From positions 1 through 19,257 of the forward strand of contig QHXE01000595.1 of NCBI GenBank assembly GCA_003222835.1: a stretch of 19,257 nt of DNA, in the 5' to 3' direction. The number at the start of each line of letters is the position of its first letter. The first letter of the stretch is position 1. Shown one piece after another: positions 1 through 6,970 of this stretch. Below the pieces are notes generated by a model that did no database searches, was not told the origin of the DNA, and saw nothing but the letters and a program-made list of their open reading frames with translations. Source of the stretch: Acidobacteriota bacterium (GTDB lineage Bacteria > Acidobacteriota > Blastocatellia > Pyrinomonadales > Pyrinomonadaceae). Position numbers and translations under genes: made by a program.

Positions 1-964
1 AAATGTGCGTGAATTGCGATCCGCCTTTGACATCGCCGAGCGCGTACACGCCCGCGACATTCGTTTCGAGTTTGTTATTAACCCTGATATTGCCTTGCTT
101 GTCCGTTTCAATTCCAGCCGCGCCGAGATTCAGATCTTCAGTATTGGGTTTGCGGCCCACAGCGCACAGCAGGTGCGTTCCGGTTAGAGTTTGTTGCCGG
201 TCAGTCGTTCTGACTATTAAATCGATCTTCGTTCCGTCTCGCTTAACTCGAATGGCTTTAGTGTCGAGCAAGACTCTGATGCCGTCTTCTTCCATCACTT
301 CGCGCACAGCGTCGGCGATATCAGGATCTTCCCGCCCTAGTAGCTGTTTGGCTTGCTGTACGATGGTAACTTCGCTGCCGAAGCGGCGAAACATTTGTCC
401 GAACTCCAGACCGATGTAGCCGCCGCCGAGCACCAACAGATGCTCAGGTAATTCATCGAGTTCCATGATCGAAGTTGAATCGAGCGTGGGAACTTCGTCG
501 ATGCCTTCCAGATTGGGCTTTGCCGGACGGCCGCCCGTGTTGATGAAAACTTTCCCAGCGGTGAGAGTTCGGGTGGCGCCATCGTTGAGCTTCACTTCGA
601 TAGTGTGCGGGTCGGTGAAGCGAGCATCGCCGGTGAACAAATCGAGGTTCTCGGTCTTCTTAATTCCCTTCAATCCACTTTCGCGAAACTCTTCGACGAC
701 GCGCTGTTTTCGCTCACGAACTTCTTTCATGTCGACGCGAACGTCGCCGCCGTGCACGCCAAAATCCGCAGCGCGCCGCGCGAGATAAGCGACGCGCGCG
801 CTATTGAACATCGTCTTCGTCGGCGTGCAGCCATAGTTGATGCACGTGCCCCCAATGTAAGCGCGTTCAATCAGCGCAGTCTTCCAGCCGGCTTTCCCAA
901 GTGTCGTTGCCAGTGGTTGTCCCGCCTGGCCGGAACCGATGATGATTGCGTCGTATTGAGTCAT
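1..964 (-). CDS. Mercuric-reductase-like pyridine nucleotide-disulfide oxidoreductase (partial, 3' end outside window)
   Basis: The frame is open from an ATG at 964 to the left edge, giving about 321 residues without a stop. It is a group I flavoprotein disulfide reductase, expected to be cytoplasmic and to pass electrons from NAD(P)H through FAD to a redox-active cysteine pair. Visible features in order are an FAD-binding GSGQAG near residues 10-15, the redox pair in [13 protein letters not shown] near residues 38-50, an NAD(P)-binding [10 protein letters not shown] in the middle, and a second FAD-contacting motif ending in ALGD near the window edge. The cysteine spacing (C-x4-C) and the CTPTK context resemble proteins often annotated as mercuric reductase. 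The N-terminal heavy-metal-associated domain is absent. The C-terminal dimerisation domain and any C-terminal cysteine pair lie outside the window, so the substrate is not established. It lies downstream of selD in the same direction, separated by 173 bases holding an inverted repeat. Confidence 0.88.
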   Translation of the reverse strand, partial: MTQYDAIIIGSGQAGQPLATTLGKAGWKTALIERAYIGGTCINYGCTPTKTMFNSARVAYLARRAADFGVHGGDVRVDMKEVRERKQRVVEEFRESGLKGIKKTENLDLFTGDARFTDPHTIEVKLNDGATRTLTAGKVFINTGGRPAKPNLEGIDEVPTLDSTSIMELDELPEHLLVLGGGYIGLEFGQMFRRFGSEVTIVQQAKQLLGREDPDIADAVREVMEEDGIRVLLDTKAIRVKRDGTKIDLIVRTTDRQQTLTGTHLLCAVGRKPNTEDLNLGAAGIETDKQGNIRVNNKLETNVAGVYALGDVKGGSQFTHI

Positions 965-979
965 GTCGGTTGTCAGTTC

Positions 980-1133
980 GTGTCAGAACCGCGAGCGGTA
1001 GCGACCGGATCGTAAAATAGTGTGTGTGAACTATATTGAAAACATTCGCATCAGAGCCTCGAACTATGGCTTGAGTTCGGACAACTCCAACGTCCGTTTA
1101 CTATCCGGTCGCTACCGCTCGCGGTTCTGACAC
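980..1133. repeat. Long inverted repeat, REP-like, between selD and the reductase gene
   Basis: The left arm at 980-1016 and the right arm at 1097-1133 are 37 bases each. They are reverse complements at 36 of 37 positions by eye and are separated by 80 bases with no gene. Each arm contains smaller palindromes (CCGC-GA-GCGG, and CGGT-AGCG-ACCG). This is typical of paired REP sequences that are moved by RAYT transposases, and a decayed RAYT lies about 1.3 kb away. In RNA the arms would form a large hairpin between the selD and reductase cistrons. It could therefore end or stabilise the selD transcript, but there is no U-tract of the usual terminator type. Confidence 0.75.
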
Positions 1134-1137
1134 ATGT

Positions 1138-2169
1138 TCACTTCACCACAATCGCCTTCTGTCCGCGCTCAACCACTCGCCCAATAATTTCCGCGTCCGG
1201 ATAATGCTGGCGCAACTCAGTCAACAAGTCTTCCGCCTTCTCTTCCGAAATCGAGAGCAACAAGCCGCCCGCTGTCTGCGGATCGTAGAACAACTTCACC
1301 AGATTGGGATCGACCGTTGAGGCGACTTCGACTTCCGCGCCTGCGTATTCGCGATTTGTTTTATCACCGCTGGTCAATAATCCTTGCACCGCCAACTCCA
1401 GCGCTCCTTTGATCAAAGGCACGCGCGCTGAATCGATCTCGATCGTCACACAACTCGCGCACGCCATCTCCCAGGCGTGGCCAAGCAAAGCGAATCCGGT
1501 TACGTCGGTCGCGGCCTTTAGATGAAACTTAGTGATGGCTTCCGCGGCATATTTACCCGGCGTCAGCATCGTGGCGATTGATTCAGCGACGACTTCAGGT
1601 AAAGCTTTGCCAAACTTGATTCCAGTTGAGATTACGCCCGTGCCAATCGGCTTCGTCAGGATGATCACATCGCCTGGTCGCGCGCCGGCATTGGTCGCGA
1701 CCTGATTTGGATCGATCACTCCGGTCACTGAATAGCCGAACATGATCTGCTCGTTATCCACGCTGTGACCGCCAACCAGCGCGACTTTATTCTGCGTCAG
1801 CACCGCAAGACCGCCGCGCATGATCTCGGTCAAGATCGAGAAGTCGACCCCCTTTTTTGGAAAGCAGGTAATTGCCATCGCCGTAATCGGGGTGCCGCCC
1901 ATCGCCCACACGTCGTTGATCGAATTAAGGGCCGCAATGCGCCCGTAATCGAACGGGTCGTCGACAATCGGCGTGAAGAAATCGAGCGTCTGCACCAGCG
2001 CCAAATCGTCGCGTAGTCGATACACTCCGGCGTCGTCCGCTTTGTCGAAACCGACCAGCAGATTCGGATCAAAGGGTTGTTTCTCAAGCCCGCTCAACAC
2101 CTGAGCGAGGACGCTAGGCGCCAGCTTGGCCGCTCAACCAGAGCACGAAACCATCTCAGTTAGACGCAT
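1138..2169 (-). CDS. selD: Selenide, water dikinase (selenophosphate synthetase) with in-frame UGA for selenocysteine
   Basis: SelD makes selenophosphate, the selenium donor for Sec-tRNA and for selenouridine in tRNA, from selenide and ATP. The gene is read from an ATG at 2169 to a stop at 1138, giving 343 residues, close to the roughly 347 of E. coli SelD. The start is supported by a strong Shine-Dalgarno sequence (AAGGGAGG at 2177-2184) seven bases upstream. The N-terminus reads [18 protein letters not shown]. The UGA at 2134-2136 (residue 12) falls at the position of catalytic Cys17 of E. coli SelD, and the following conserved lysine (residue 15) is present. Homologues carry either Cys or Sec there. 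The rest is a typical AIRS-type synthetase: [12 protein letters not shown], then [18 protein letters not shown], then [14 protein letters not shown], with a C-terminal TAGGLL motif. Without UGA readthrough the longest frame would start at a GTG at 2100, cutting off the catalytic loop. That start has no ribosome binding site at the usual spacing. Confidence 0.93.
2102..2136 (-). promoter_or_regulatory. Candidate bacterial SECIS hairpin beginning at the selD UGA
   Basis: On the minus strand the UGA is the start of UGAGCG, which pairs perfectly with CGCUCA (plus coordinates 2102-2107). Inside lies a 5x5 internal loop, then an inner stem GCUG/UAGC and a five-base apical loop GCGCC that begins with G. 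Bacterial SECIS elements are coding-region hairpins just 3' of the UGA, with a guanine early in a small apical loop, and bind SelB. Here the loop begins about 12 bases after the UGA, somewhat shorter than in E. coli fdhF. The exact fold is therefore tentative, and alternative pairings (GGCG/CGUC) exist. Confidence 0.55.
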
Positions 2170-2278
2170 CGGTGTGCCTCCCTTCGCGGATTGTAGTTCG
2201 GAGCGATTCAGCGTCGCATCGAGAACGCGACATTGTCAATATCGATGGGTTGCATCTCAAAGACAACCGTTAGACCTC

Positions 2279-2371
2279 AACCGCGAAGCGGTTACGACCT
2301 TCAGCCCAGGGTTGCCGCTTCGGCTACCCTGGGATCGAATGATGATATATCATCCAACCGCAACGCGGTTG
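2279..2371. repeat. Left palindrome set of the RAYT element
   Basis: Four palindromes lie in tandem. The first is AACCGC-gaa-GCGGTT at 2279-2293. The second is a strong hairpin at 2305-2333 with arms CCCAGGGT/ACCCTGGG and an inner stem GCCG/CGGC. The third is a perfect 14-base AT-rich palindrome at 2341-2354. The fourth is CAACCGC-aac-GCGGTTG at 2355-2371. The set ends 28 bases before the transposase ATG. The same kinds of palindrome recur in reverse order on the other side of the gene, which marks them as the ends of one mobile unit rather than separate terminators. Confidence 0.72.
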
Positions 2372-2399
2372 CGCCAATCCCGCTCATGGAGAAACCGAA

Positions 2400-2851
2400 A
2401 TGCCTCAATCACTCTCCGCCGTTTACATCCACCTCATCTTTTCCACAAAAAACCGGCAACCTTTCCTGCGCGACAAAGATATGCGCACACGATTGCACGC
2501 TCAGCTTGGCGGCATCTCGAAAACCCTCGGCTGCGCTCCAATTCTAACCGGAGGTGTCGAGGATCGTGTTCACCTCCTAGCGCGTTTCGGTCGGACGATT
2601 ACTCAAGCTGAATGGGTTAAAGAATTGAAGCGGGCGTCGAACCTGTGGCTGAAAGATGATATAAGATTCGAGATTTTAAGTGGCAAGGCGGTTATGCAGA
2701 TTTCTCGGTGAGCGAGTCCAATCTCGAAGAGGTCAAACGATATATCGCAAGCCAGGAAGAGCATCATAGCAAAGTCAACTTTCAGGACGAACTCCGCGCG
2801 CTTTTACAGCGGCATCGCATTGAATGGGACGAACGATATGTTTGGGACTGA
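2400..2851 (+). pseudogene. REP-associated tyrosine transposase (RAYT, Y1/IS200-like), frameshifted
   Basis: RAYTs are single-strand HUH transposases that act on REP palindromes. The ATG at 2400 has GGAG at a good distance upstream. The first frame reads MPQSLSAVYIHLIFSTKNRQ, the standard RAYT N-terminus, and continues to a stop at 2709-2711. The C-terminal part lies in the next frame, reading FKWQGGYADFSVSES and then VKRYIASQEEHH, which contains the expected catalytic tyrosine, and ends RYVWD at 2851. One missing base near 2668-2674 explains this: restoring a G gives EDFKWQGG and a protein of about 150 residues, the normal length. A second lesion is visible. The HUH motif should read DHVH but reads DRVH, with codon CGT at 2565-2567 in place of a histidine codon. 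With both the metal-binding motif and the frame broken, the gene is very probably inactive. Confidence 0.88.
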
Positions 2852-2853
2852 CG

Positions 2854-2950
2854 CAACCGCCTTGCGGTTGATATTATGTTCCCTCATCCGCAACCCCAAC
2901 GTAGCCGCGGCGGCAACGTTGGGCTGGAGGTTGGAACCGCGTTGCGGTTC
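2854..2950. repeat. Right palindrome set of the RAYT element, mirror image of the left set
   Basis: Immediately after the transposase stop lie CAACCGC-ctt-GCGGTTG (2854-2870), a hairpin with arms CCCAACGT/ACGTTGGG and an inner stem GCCG/CGGC (2895-2923), and GAACCGC-gtt-GCGGTTC (2934-2950). The order short-long-short and the arm sequences mirror the left set, although the loops differ. The set ends about 28 bases before the ATG of the hydrolase gene, so it may also influence that gene's expression. Confidence 0.72.
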
Positions 2951-2977
2951 AATTGAATAAGCTTCTTTGGAGAAAAT

Positions 2978-3958
2978 ATGCAAACGCTAAGAGAAGTTTT
3001 GCTGGTCATTTCGTTCGCTGCAATTTTTCTCTTGAGCGTCGCCCACTCGCGTGCCCAAGATGCCGATTTGGTTCGCCATTTCGACTACGATCAAAACGCG
3101 CCACTGGCAATTAAACAAGTCGGCGTCCAGCATCGCCAACACGCTACGGTTTACGACATCACTTACGATAGTCCGAAAGGCGGCGTCGTGCCTGCTTACC
3201 TAGTCGTGCCGAAAGGGCGTGGTCCATTCGCCGCGGTTATCTGGGGACATTGGTGTTGGCAAAACTCTTCGATGCGTAACCGAAAAGAATTTCTCGATGA
3301 GGCCGTGGCGCTGGCACAGACCGGATTGGTTTCCCTCTTGACGGACCACCCCATATCCCGGCCGGGATATGTGCAAATCAAAGATCCGCTGGACGAGCGC
3401 AACGCCACCGAGTTTCTTCAGCAGGTAGTCGACATGCGGCGTGGTGTCGATCTGTTAACTGCGCGAAGGGATGTCGATTCAAAACGAATCGGGTATGTTG
3501 GTCACAGCTGTAACGCCGCCGTGGGCGCGCTCTTGAGCGGACTCGACCACCGCTTCAAAGCTTTTGTGCTAATGGCCGGTTCAATGTCCGACGAGATTTC
3601 GCAAAACACGAAGGATTTTCAGGAATTCAGACAAAAGATGGGGCCTGAGAAAGTCGACGCTTTCATTGCCAAATACAATTACCTCGATCAGGGCAAGTTT
3701 GTTTCGCATGCATCTCCGGCTTTCGTGTTTCTTCAATATGGCTCACGCGAAACGTTTCTGAACGCAGATCGAGCGCGCCAGTATGCGGCGATTGTCAGCG
3801 ATCCTAAGGAACTGAAAATTTATGACGCAGAGCACGCGCTCAACGCCGAAGCCCGACGTGATCGCATTCACTTTCTGATCGAACAACTGAATTTAAAGCC
3901 ACTGTCGGATGCTATAATCGCGAGCATCCCAAAGCTTTATCAACCGCCGAATCCGTAG
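2978..3958 (+). CDS. Secreted alpha/beta hydrolase, dienelactone-hydrolase-like
   Basis: The protein has 326 residues. Residues 1-26 form a signal peptide (hydrophobic stretch at about 8-21, probable cleavage after HSRA), so it is exported. GGAG lies about six bases before the ATG. The fold is recognisable from VVPAYLVVPKG and AAVIWGHWCW (oxyanion region). It also shows in RIGYVGHSCNAAVG, whose nucleophile is Ser177, and in YDAEHALN, with the likely catalytic His286. The nucleophile elbow reads GHSCN rather than the usual G-x-S-x-G, a small departure. The acid residue is not obvious; Glu258 or Asp263 in GSRETFLNAD are candidates. The substrate is unknown and could be an ester or lactone. It abuts the next gene without a gap, which suggests co-transcription and perhaps translational coupling. 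Confidence 0.8.
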   Translation: MQTLREVLLVISFAAIFLLSVAHSRAQDADLVRHFDYDQNAPLAIKQVGVQHRQHATVYDITYDSPKGGVVPAYLVVPKGRGPFAAVIWGHWCWQNSSMRNRKEFLDEAVALAQTGLVSLLTDHPISRPGYVQIKDPLDERNATEFLQQVVDMRRGVDLLTARRDVDSKRIGYVGHSCNAAVGALLSGLDHRFKAFVLMAGSMSDEISQNTKDFQEFRQKMGPEKVDAFIAKYNYLDQGKFVSHASPAFVFLQYGSRETFLNADRARQYAAIVSDPKELKIYDAEHALNAEARRDRIHFLIEQLNLKPLSDAIIASIPKLYQPPNP

Positions 3959-3964
3959 TTGGCC

Positions 3965-4876
3965 ATGCACGACGTTTTGATCATTGGTGCGGGGCCAGCC
4001 GGCCTGTCAGCGGCGCGTTGGTGTGACGATCTCGGGCTGGACACAATCGTGCTCGAACGAAACGAGGAAGTCGGCGGTCAGCTCCTTTCCGTTCACAACC
4101 CGATTGAGAATTATCTGGGTGTGCAGGCTGCCAATGGGCCTGAGTTGCGCAATCGTTTTGTCGAACAAACAAAGAACTGCGACTTCGATCTCTGGACCAA
4201 CGTCGAGATTGAAGGCATTGATTTGAAAGCCAGGCGCATCACGCTTCGCACCGGCGAGAGTCTTAAGTCAATCGCAATGATCGTCGCCACGGGTTTACGG
4301 CGTCGCAAGCTCGGCATTCCCGGCGAAACTGATTTCGAAGGGCGCGGCATCATCGAGTCTGGCGCGCGCGATCGCAATTTATTCGCGGGCAAAGATGTCT
4401 GTGTCATCGGTGGCGGCGATGCGGCGGTAGAAAACGCTCTGTTACTGGCCGAAGTTTGTCCCACCGTGACGCTCGTTCATCGCAACAAAGAGTTGCGCGC
4501 GCGGCGCGAGTTTGGCGAGCGTCTGCACACAAATCACTGCATCACTGTTTTTCGTGAATCTGTGGTGCGACGAATTTGGGGCGGCGAGACCGTCGAGGCC
4601 GTCGAGATTGAGCGCGCCGGCGCCATCAAACCTTTTCAGATGGCGGTCCAAGGCGTGCTCGTGCGGATTGGCTTCCAACCAAACACTGAACTGTTTCAGA
4701 GTCAGTTAGAAACGGACGCCCGAGGTTATGTAATTGTCGGTTCGCAGCAGGAGACGACTGTGGGAAACGTATTCGCGATTGGTGATGTAGCAAATCCACT
4801 GGCGCCGACCGTCAGCAGCGCAGTTGGTTCGGGAGCGACGGCGGCGAAGGTAATCGCATCGAGGCTGCGTACATAA
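3965..4876 (+). CDS. Thioredoxin-reductase-like NAD(P)H/FAD oxidoreductase lacking the CxxC pair
   Basis: The protein has about 303 residues and was assigned the ATG at 3965; a TTG at 3959, directly after the preceding stop, is a possible alternative giving two more residues. There is no clear Shine-Dalgarno sequence, consistent with coupling to the hydrolase gene. The N-terminal FAD motif is GAGPAG (residues 8-13). GQLLSVHNPIENYLG is typical of the thioredoxin reductase family. VIGGGDAAVENALLLA is the NADPH-binding motif, and a C-terminal AIGDVANP completes the FAD site. True thioredoxin reductases carry a CATC-type pair just before the NADPH motif, but here that stretch reads IIESGARDRNLFAGKD with no cysteine. 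It therefore cannot be a classical thioredoxin reductase. Ferredoxin/flavodoxin-NADP reductases of the YumC type have this architecture and length, so that role is the best inference. Confidence 0.82.
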   Translation: MHDVLIIGAGPAGLSAARWCDDLGLDTIVLERNEEVGGQLLSVHNPIENYLGVQAANGPELRNRFVEQTKNCDFDLWTNVEIEGIDLKARRITLRTGESLKSIAMIVATGLRRRKLGIPGETDFEGRGIIESGARDRNLFAGKDVCVIGGGDAAVENALLLAEVCPTVTLVHRNKELRARREFGERLHTNHCITVFRESVVRRIWGGETVEAVEIERAGAIKPFQMAVQGVLVRIGFQPNTELFQSQLETDARGYVIVGSQQETTVGNVFAIGDVANPLAPTVSSAVGSGATAAKVIASRLRT

Positions 4877-4980
4877 AATCCGCAGATTTCGCCGATTTCA
4901 CAGATTGACGGAAGGCCCTGAAGTCTTCCCTAGACGCTTTTCCTATTATTAATCGGTGCAATCTGCGAAATCTGCGAATT
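4877..4980. repeat. 30-base imperfect inverted repeat between convergent genes
   Basis: The arms are 4877-4906 and 4951-4980, matching at about 26 of 30 positions. They have a perfect 12-base core (CGCAGATTTCGC at 4881-4892 against GCGAAATCTGCG at 4965-4976). A smaller GGAAG/CTTCC hairpin (4910-4929) sits in the loop. The unit fills the whole gap between the convergent oxidoreductase and M61 peptidase genes, so it may serve both as a terminator. The wording (repeated 'aatctgcgaaatctgcg') resembles short dispersed phrases in intergenic DNA of many environmental bacteria. Confidence 0.6.
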
Positions 4981-4981
4981 A

Positions 4982-6874
4982 TTATTTCCCATTCAGCCAG
5001 GCCGCGCGCAGTGCCTTCGCCTCCGGCGACGCATCCTTCATTTCTTCAACCCGATAATCGAAAACCTGCGTAGATCCCAACGTGATGGCCGTCTGTATCG
5101 AACGCCCGCCACGCTGTAGAGTTACCCGCACACGATCGCCCGATTTGTACCGCGCAATGGTCTTTAAAAAATTGGCCGGTGTAAGTTTCATTCCCCCAAA
5201 CAGCGTGACGATATCGCCTACTTCCAAACCCGCTTCCGCGGCCGGCGAGTCGGGACGTACGCTGGCAATCTTGAAGTTAGCTTGATCGTTTTCATCGGCG
5301 CTGACACCTACGGCAACCGGGGCCCGCGGATCGCGTACTAAACGCAATCCTAATGGCGCGAACGCTTCTTCGTATGGCGGCGACTCAACGCCGCGCACGC
5401 AGCGTTTGAAAAAGTTGCTCATGTCCAGGCCCGCGACTTCGGACGCGGCGCGCTCAAAGTCTTCATTCGTGTAACCGCGCCCGCGCAAATAATAAGTTGC
5501 ATTCGGACTCTTCAAATAGAATTCTTCATACATGCGCCGCATCACGTCATCGAGCGAAGCTTTGCCATTTGTCTTTCCACGAATCAGAAAATCGAGAACC
5601 AATCCGAGGACTTCGCCTTTTGGATAATAGCTGATCGAGGTATTCTCGAGGTTAGTCTGTTGCGCGTGCACTGCATCATCGATGAAGGGTGCCGAGAGCG
5701 AAGATTCTTCCGCGCTCATCAGCCGGCTACCGGGCGCATTTTCGACTTCGGTGATTTGTCCGGCAAGTGTGCTCAACAACTTGGCATCGTCCCACAAACC
5801 AGCGCGCCGCTGCATCAAGTGACCGTAATAGTTGGTGATGCCCTCGGCGATCCACAAGCCGCGCGTGTTTGCCGGCCGAGTAAAATCCCAGGGGCCGAGT
5901 TCAATCGGCCGCAGCCGTTTGACGTTCCAGACGTGAAAAAATTCGTGAGCAATGCCGTCAATCGTCGCTTCTAACATTCCCGGATCGCCGAGCGCACCCG
6001 GCATGATGACCTGCGTCGAGGTGAGATGTTCCATGCCGTCGCTCGAATGGCCGTCGTTGGCAAAGTGAATGAGAAAAGTGTACGAGTCGAATTCCGGTGG
6101 ACCCCACATTGCCGTTTCGGCCCTTACGACACGCTCGATGTCGCGCACAAGTTCCGGTCGTTTACCGCCCTCGTTTCCCAGCGAATGAACGACGACGCGA
6201 TATGTTTTGCCGTCCTCCTTAAAATCGTCTTCCGTCCAATCGGGAGCAATTTCAGTCGGGTTGTCGATCATGATGTCCCAATTGGGAAATTGAAATTCCG
6301 TTTTGTCCTTGCTTTCTGTCCGGCCGTTTACGACGCGCCAGCTCTTCGGGGCATCGATCGAGAGGCTAACCGGATTCTGTTTGTGATTGACGACATACAT
6401 GAAGACGCAGCCGCCGTTGAAGTTAGCGTGGCGCGAATCGAGTTGCGAAAAAGTGCCGGAGAGATCGTTGGCGAAGACCTTGTAAGTAACCGTCACGCTC
6501 GTTGAGTTCATCGGAACGCGCCAGGTCTGATCGTCCAACCGAGTTACGGTTAGCAACGGCTGATCGCACTCTGACTTCGGCGGACAGATTCCCGCGACGG
6601 CGTGGAACTCCTGGGCATTCTTAGCAAAGTCAAAAACTGCATAACGCCCCGGCGACCACTTTGGCATTTGAAAATCCAGGGATTGAGCCTTCGCCGCAGC
6701 GGGAAAATCGACTTCGATGCTTACTTCAAACAGATGAGAACCCGGATGTGACATCGCCAGGCGGTAATTGATCTTAAGCGGTCGGTCCTGAGCAAAGGAA
6801 GCAACGCTTGTCGCCACCAGGAGCAAGCACAGCAGCGTCGTACGGAACAGAAGCCCTTTGGATTTGGTCGTCAT
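4982..6874 (-). CDS. Secreted M61-family metallopeptidase (glycyl-aminopeptidase type) with PDZ domain
   Basis: The protein has 630 residues. Residues 1-29 form a signal peptide ending ASFAQ, so the enzyme is exported. The N-terminal part is the beta-rich domain of the family (WSPGRYAVFDFAKN near 73-86). The catalytic region contains GMEHLTS (280-286), the zinc motif HEFFH at 310-314, with His310 and His314 as ligands and Glu311 as base, and WIAEGITNYY with Glu344 as the probable third ligand. A PDZ domain covers about 515-600 (FKIASVRPDSPAAEAGLEVGDIV). It may bind C-termini or tune activity. The domain order and length match the M61 family, whose studied members prefer N-terminal glycine. 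The gene converges on the flavoprotein gene and shares with it the inverted repeat just downstream. Confidence 0.93.
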   Translation of the reverse strand: MTTKSKGLLFRTTLLCLLLVATSVASFAQDRPLKINYRLAMSHPGSHLFEVSIEVDFPAAAKAQSLDFQMPKWSPGRYAVFDFAKNAQEFHAVAGICPPKSECDQPLLTVTRLDDQTWRVPMNSTSVTVTYKVFANDLSGTFSQLDSRHANFNGGCVFMYVVNHKQNPVSLSIDAPKSWRVVNGRTESKDKTEFQFPNWDIMIDNPTEIAPDWTEDDFKEDGKTYRVVVHSLGNEGGKRPELVRDIERVVRAETAMWGPPEFDSYTFLIHFANDGHSSDGMEHLTSTQVIMPGALGDPGMLEATIDGIAHEFFHVWNVKRLRPIELGPWDFTRPANTRGLWIAEGITNYYGHLMQRRAGLWDDAKLLSTLAGQITEVENAPGSRLMSAEESSLSAPFIDDAVHAQQTNLENTSISYYPKGEVLGLVLDFLIRGKTNGKASLDDVMRRMYEEFYLKSPNATYYLRGRGYTNEDFERAASEVAGLDMSNFFKRCVRGVESPPYEEAFAPLGLRLVRDPRAPVAVGVSADENDQANFKIASVRPDSPAAEAGLEVGDIVTLFGGMKLTPANFLKTIARYKSGDRVRVTLQRGGRSIQTAITLGSTQVFDYRVEEMKDASPEAKALRAAWLNGK

Positions 6875-6970
6875 TCTAATGGCTAAGAATATCCTCTTTG
6901 CGTTTCTCTGCGAAATCCTCCCCGCCCTCTGCGGTTAATTCTTGTTTCTGATAACATCGCGTCTCAAATC

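Noticed and set aside
605..1015. Plus-strand open frame of 136 codons opposite the reductase gene
   Set aside because: It lies antisense to a strongly recognisable flavoprotein and shows no family resemblance.
1138..2100. selD starting at the GTG at 2100
   Set aside because: It removes the catalytic loop and has no suitable ribosome binding site, while the UGA-containing frame recovers conserved residues and a strong Shine-Dalgarno sequence.
2126..2611. Plus-strand open frame of 161 codons across selD's 5' end and the RAYT
   Set aside because: It runs through the palindromes and out of frame with the recognised transposase; composition looks arbitrary.
4000..4876. Classical thioredoxin reductase (trxB)
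   Set aside because: The redox CxxC pair is absent at its expected place, so only the fold is shared.
6026..6505. Plus-strand open frame of 159 codons inside the M61 peptidase gene
   Set aside because: Antisense to a full-length recognised enzyme; arises from codon bias.
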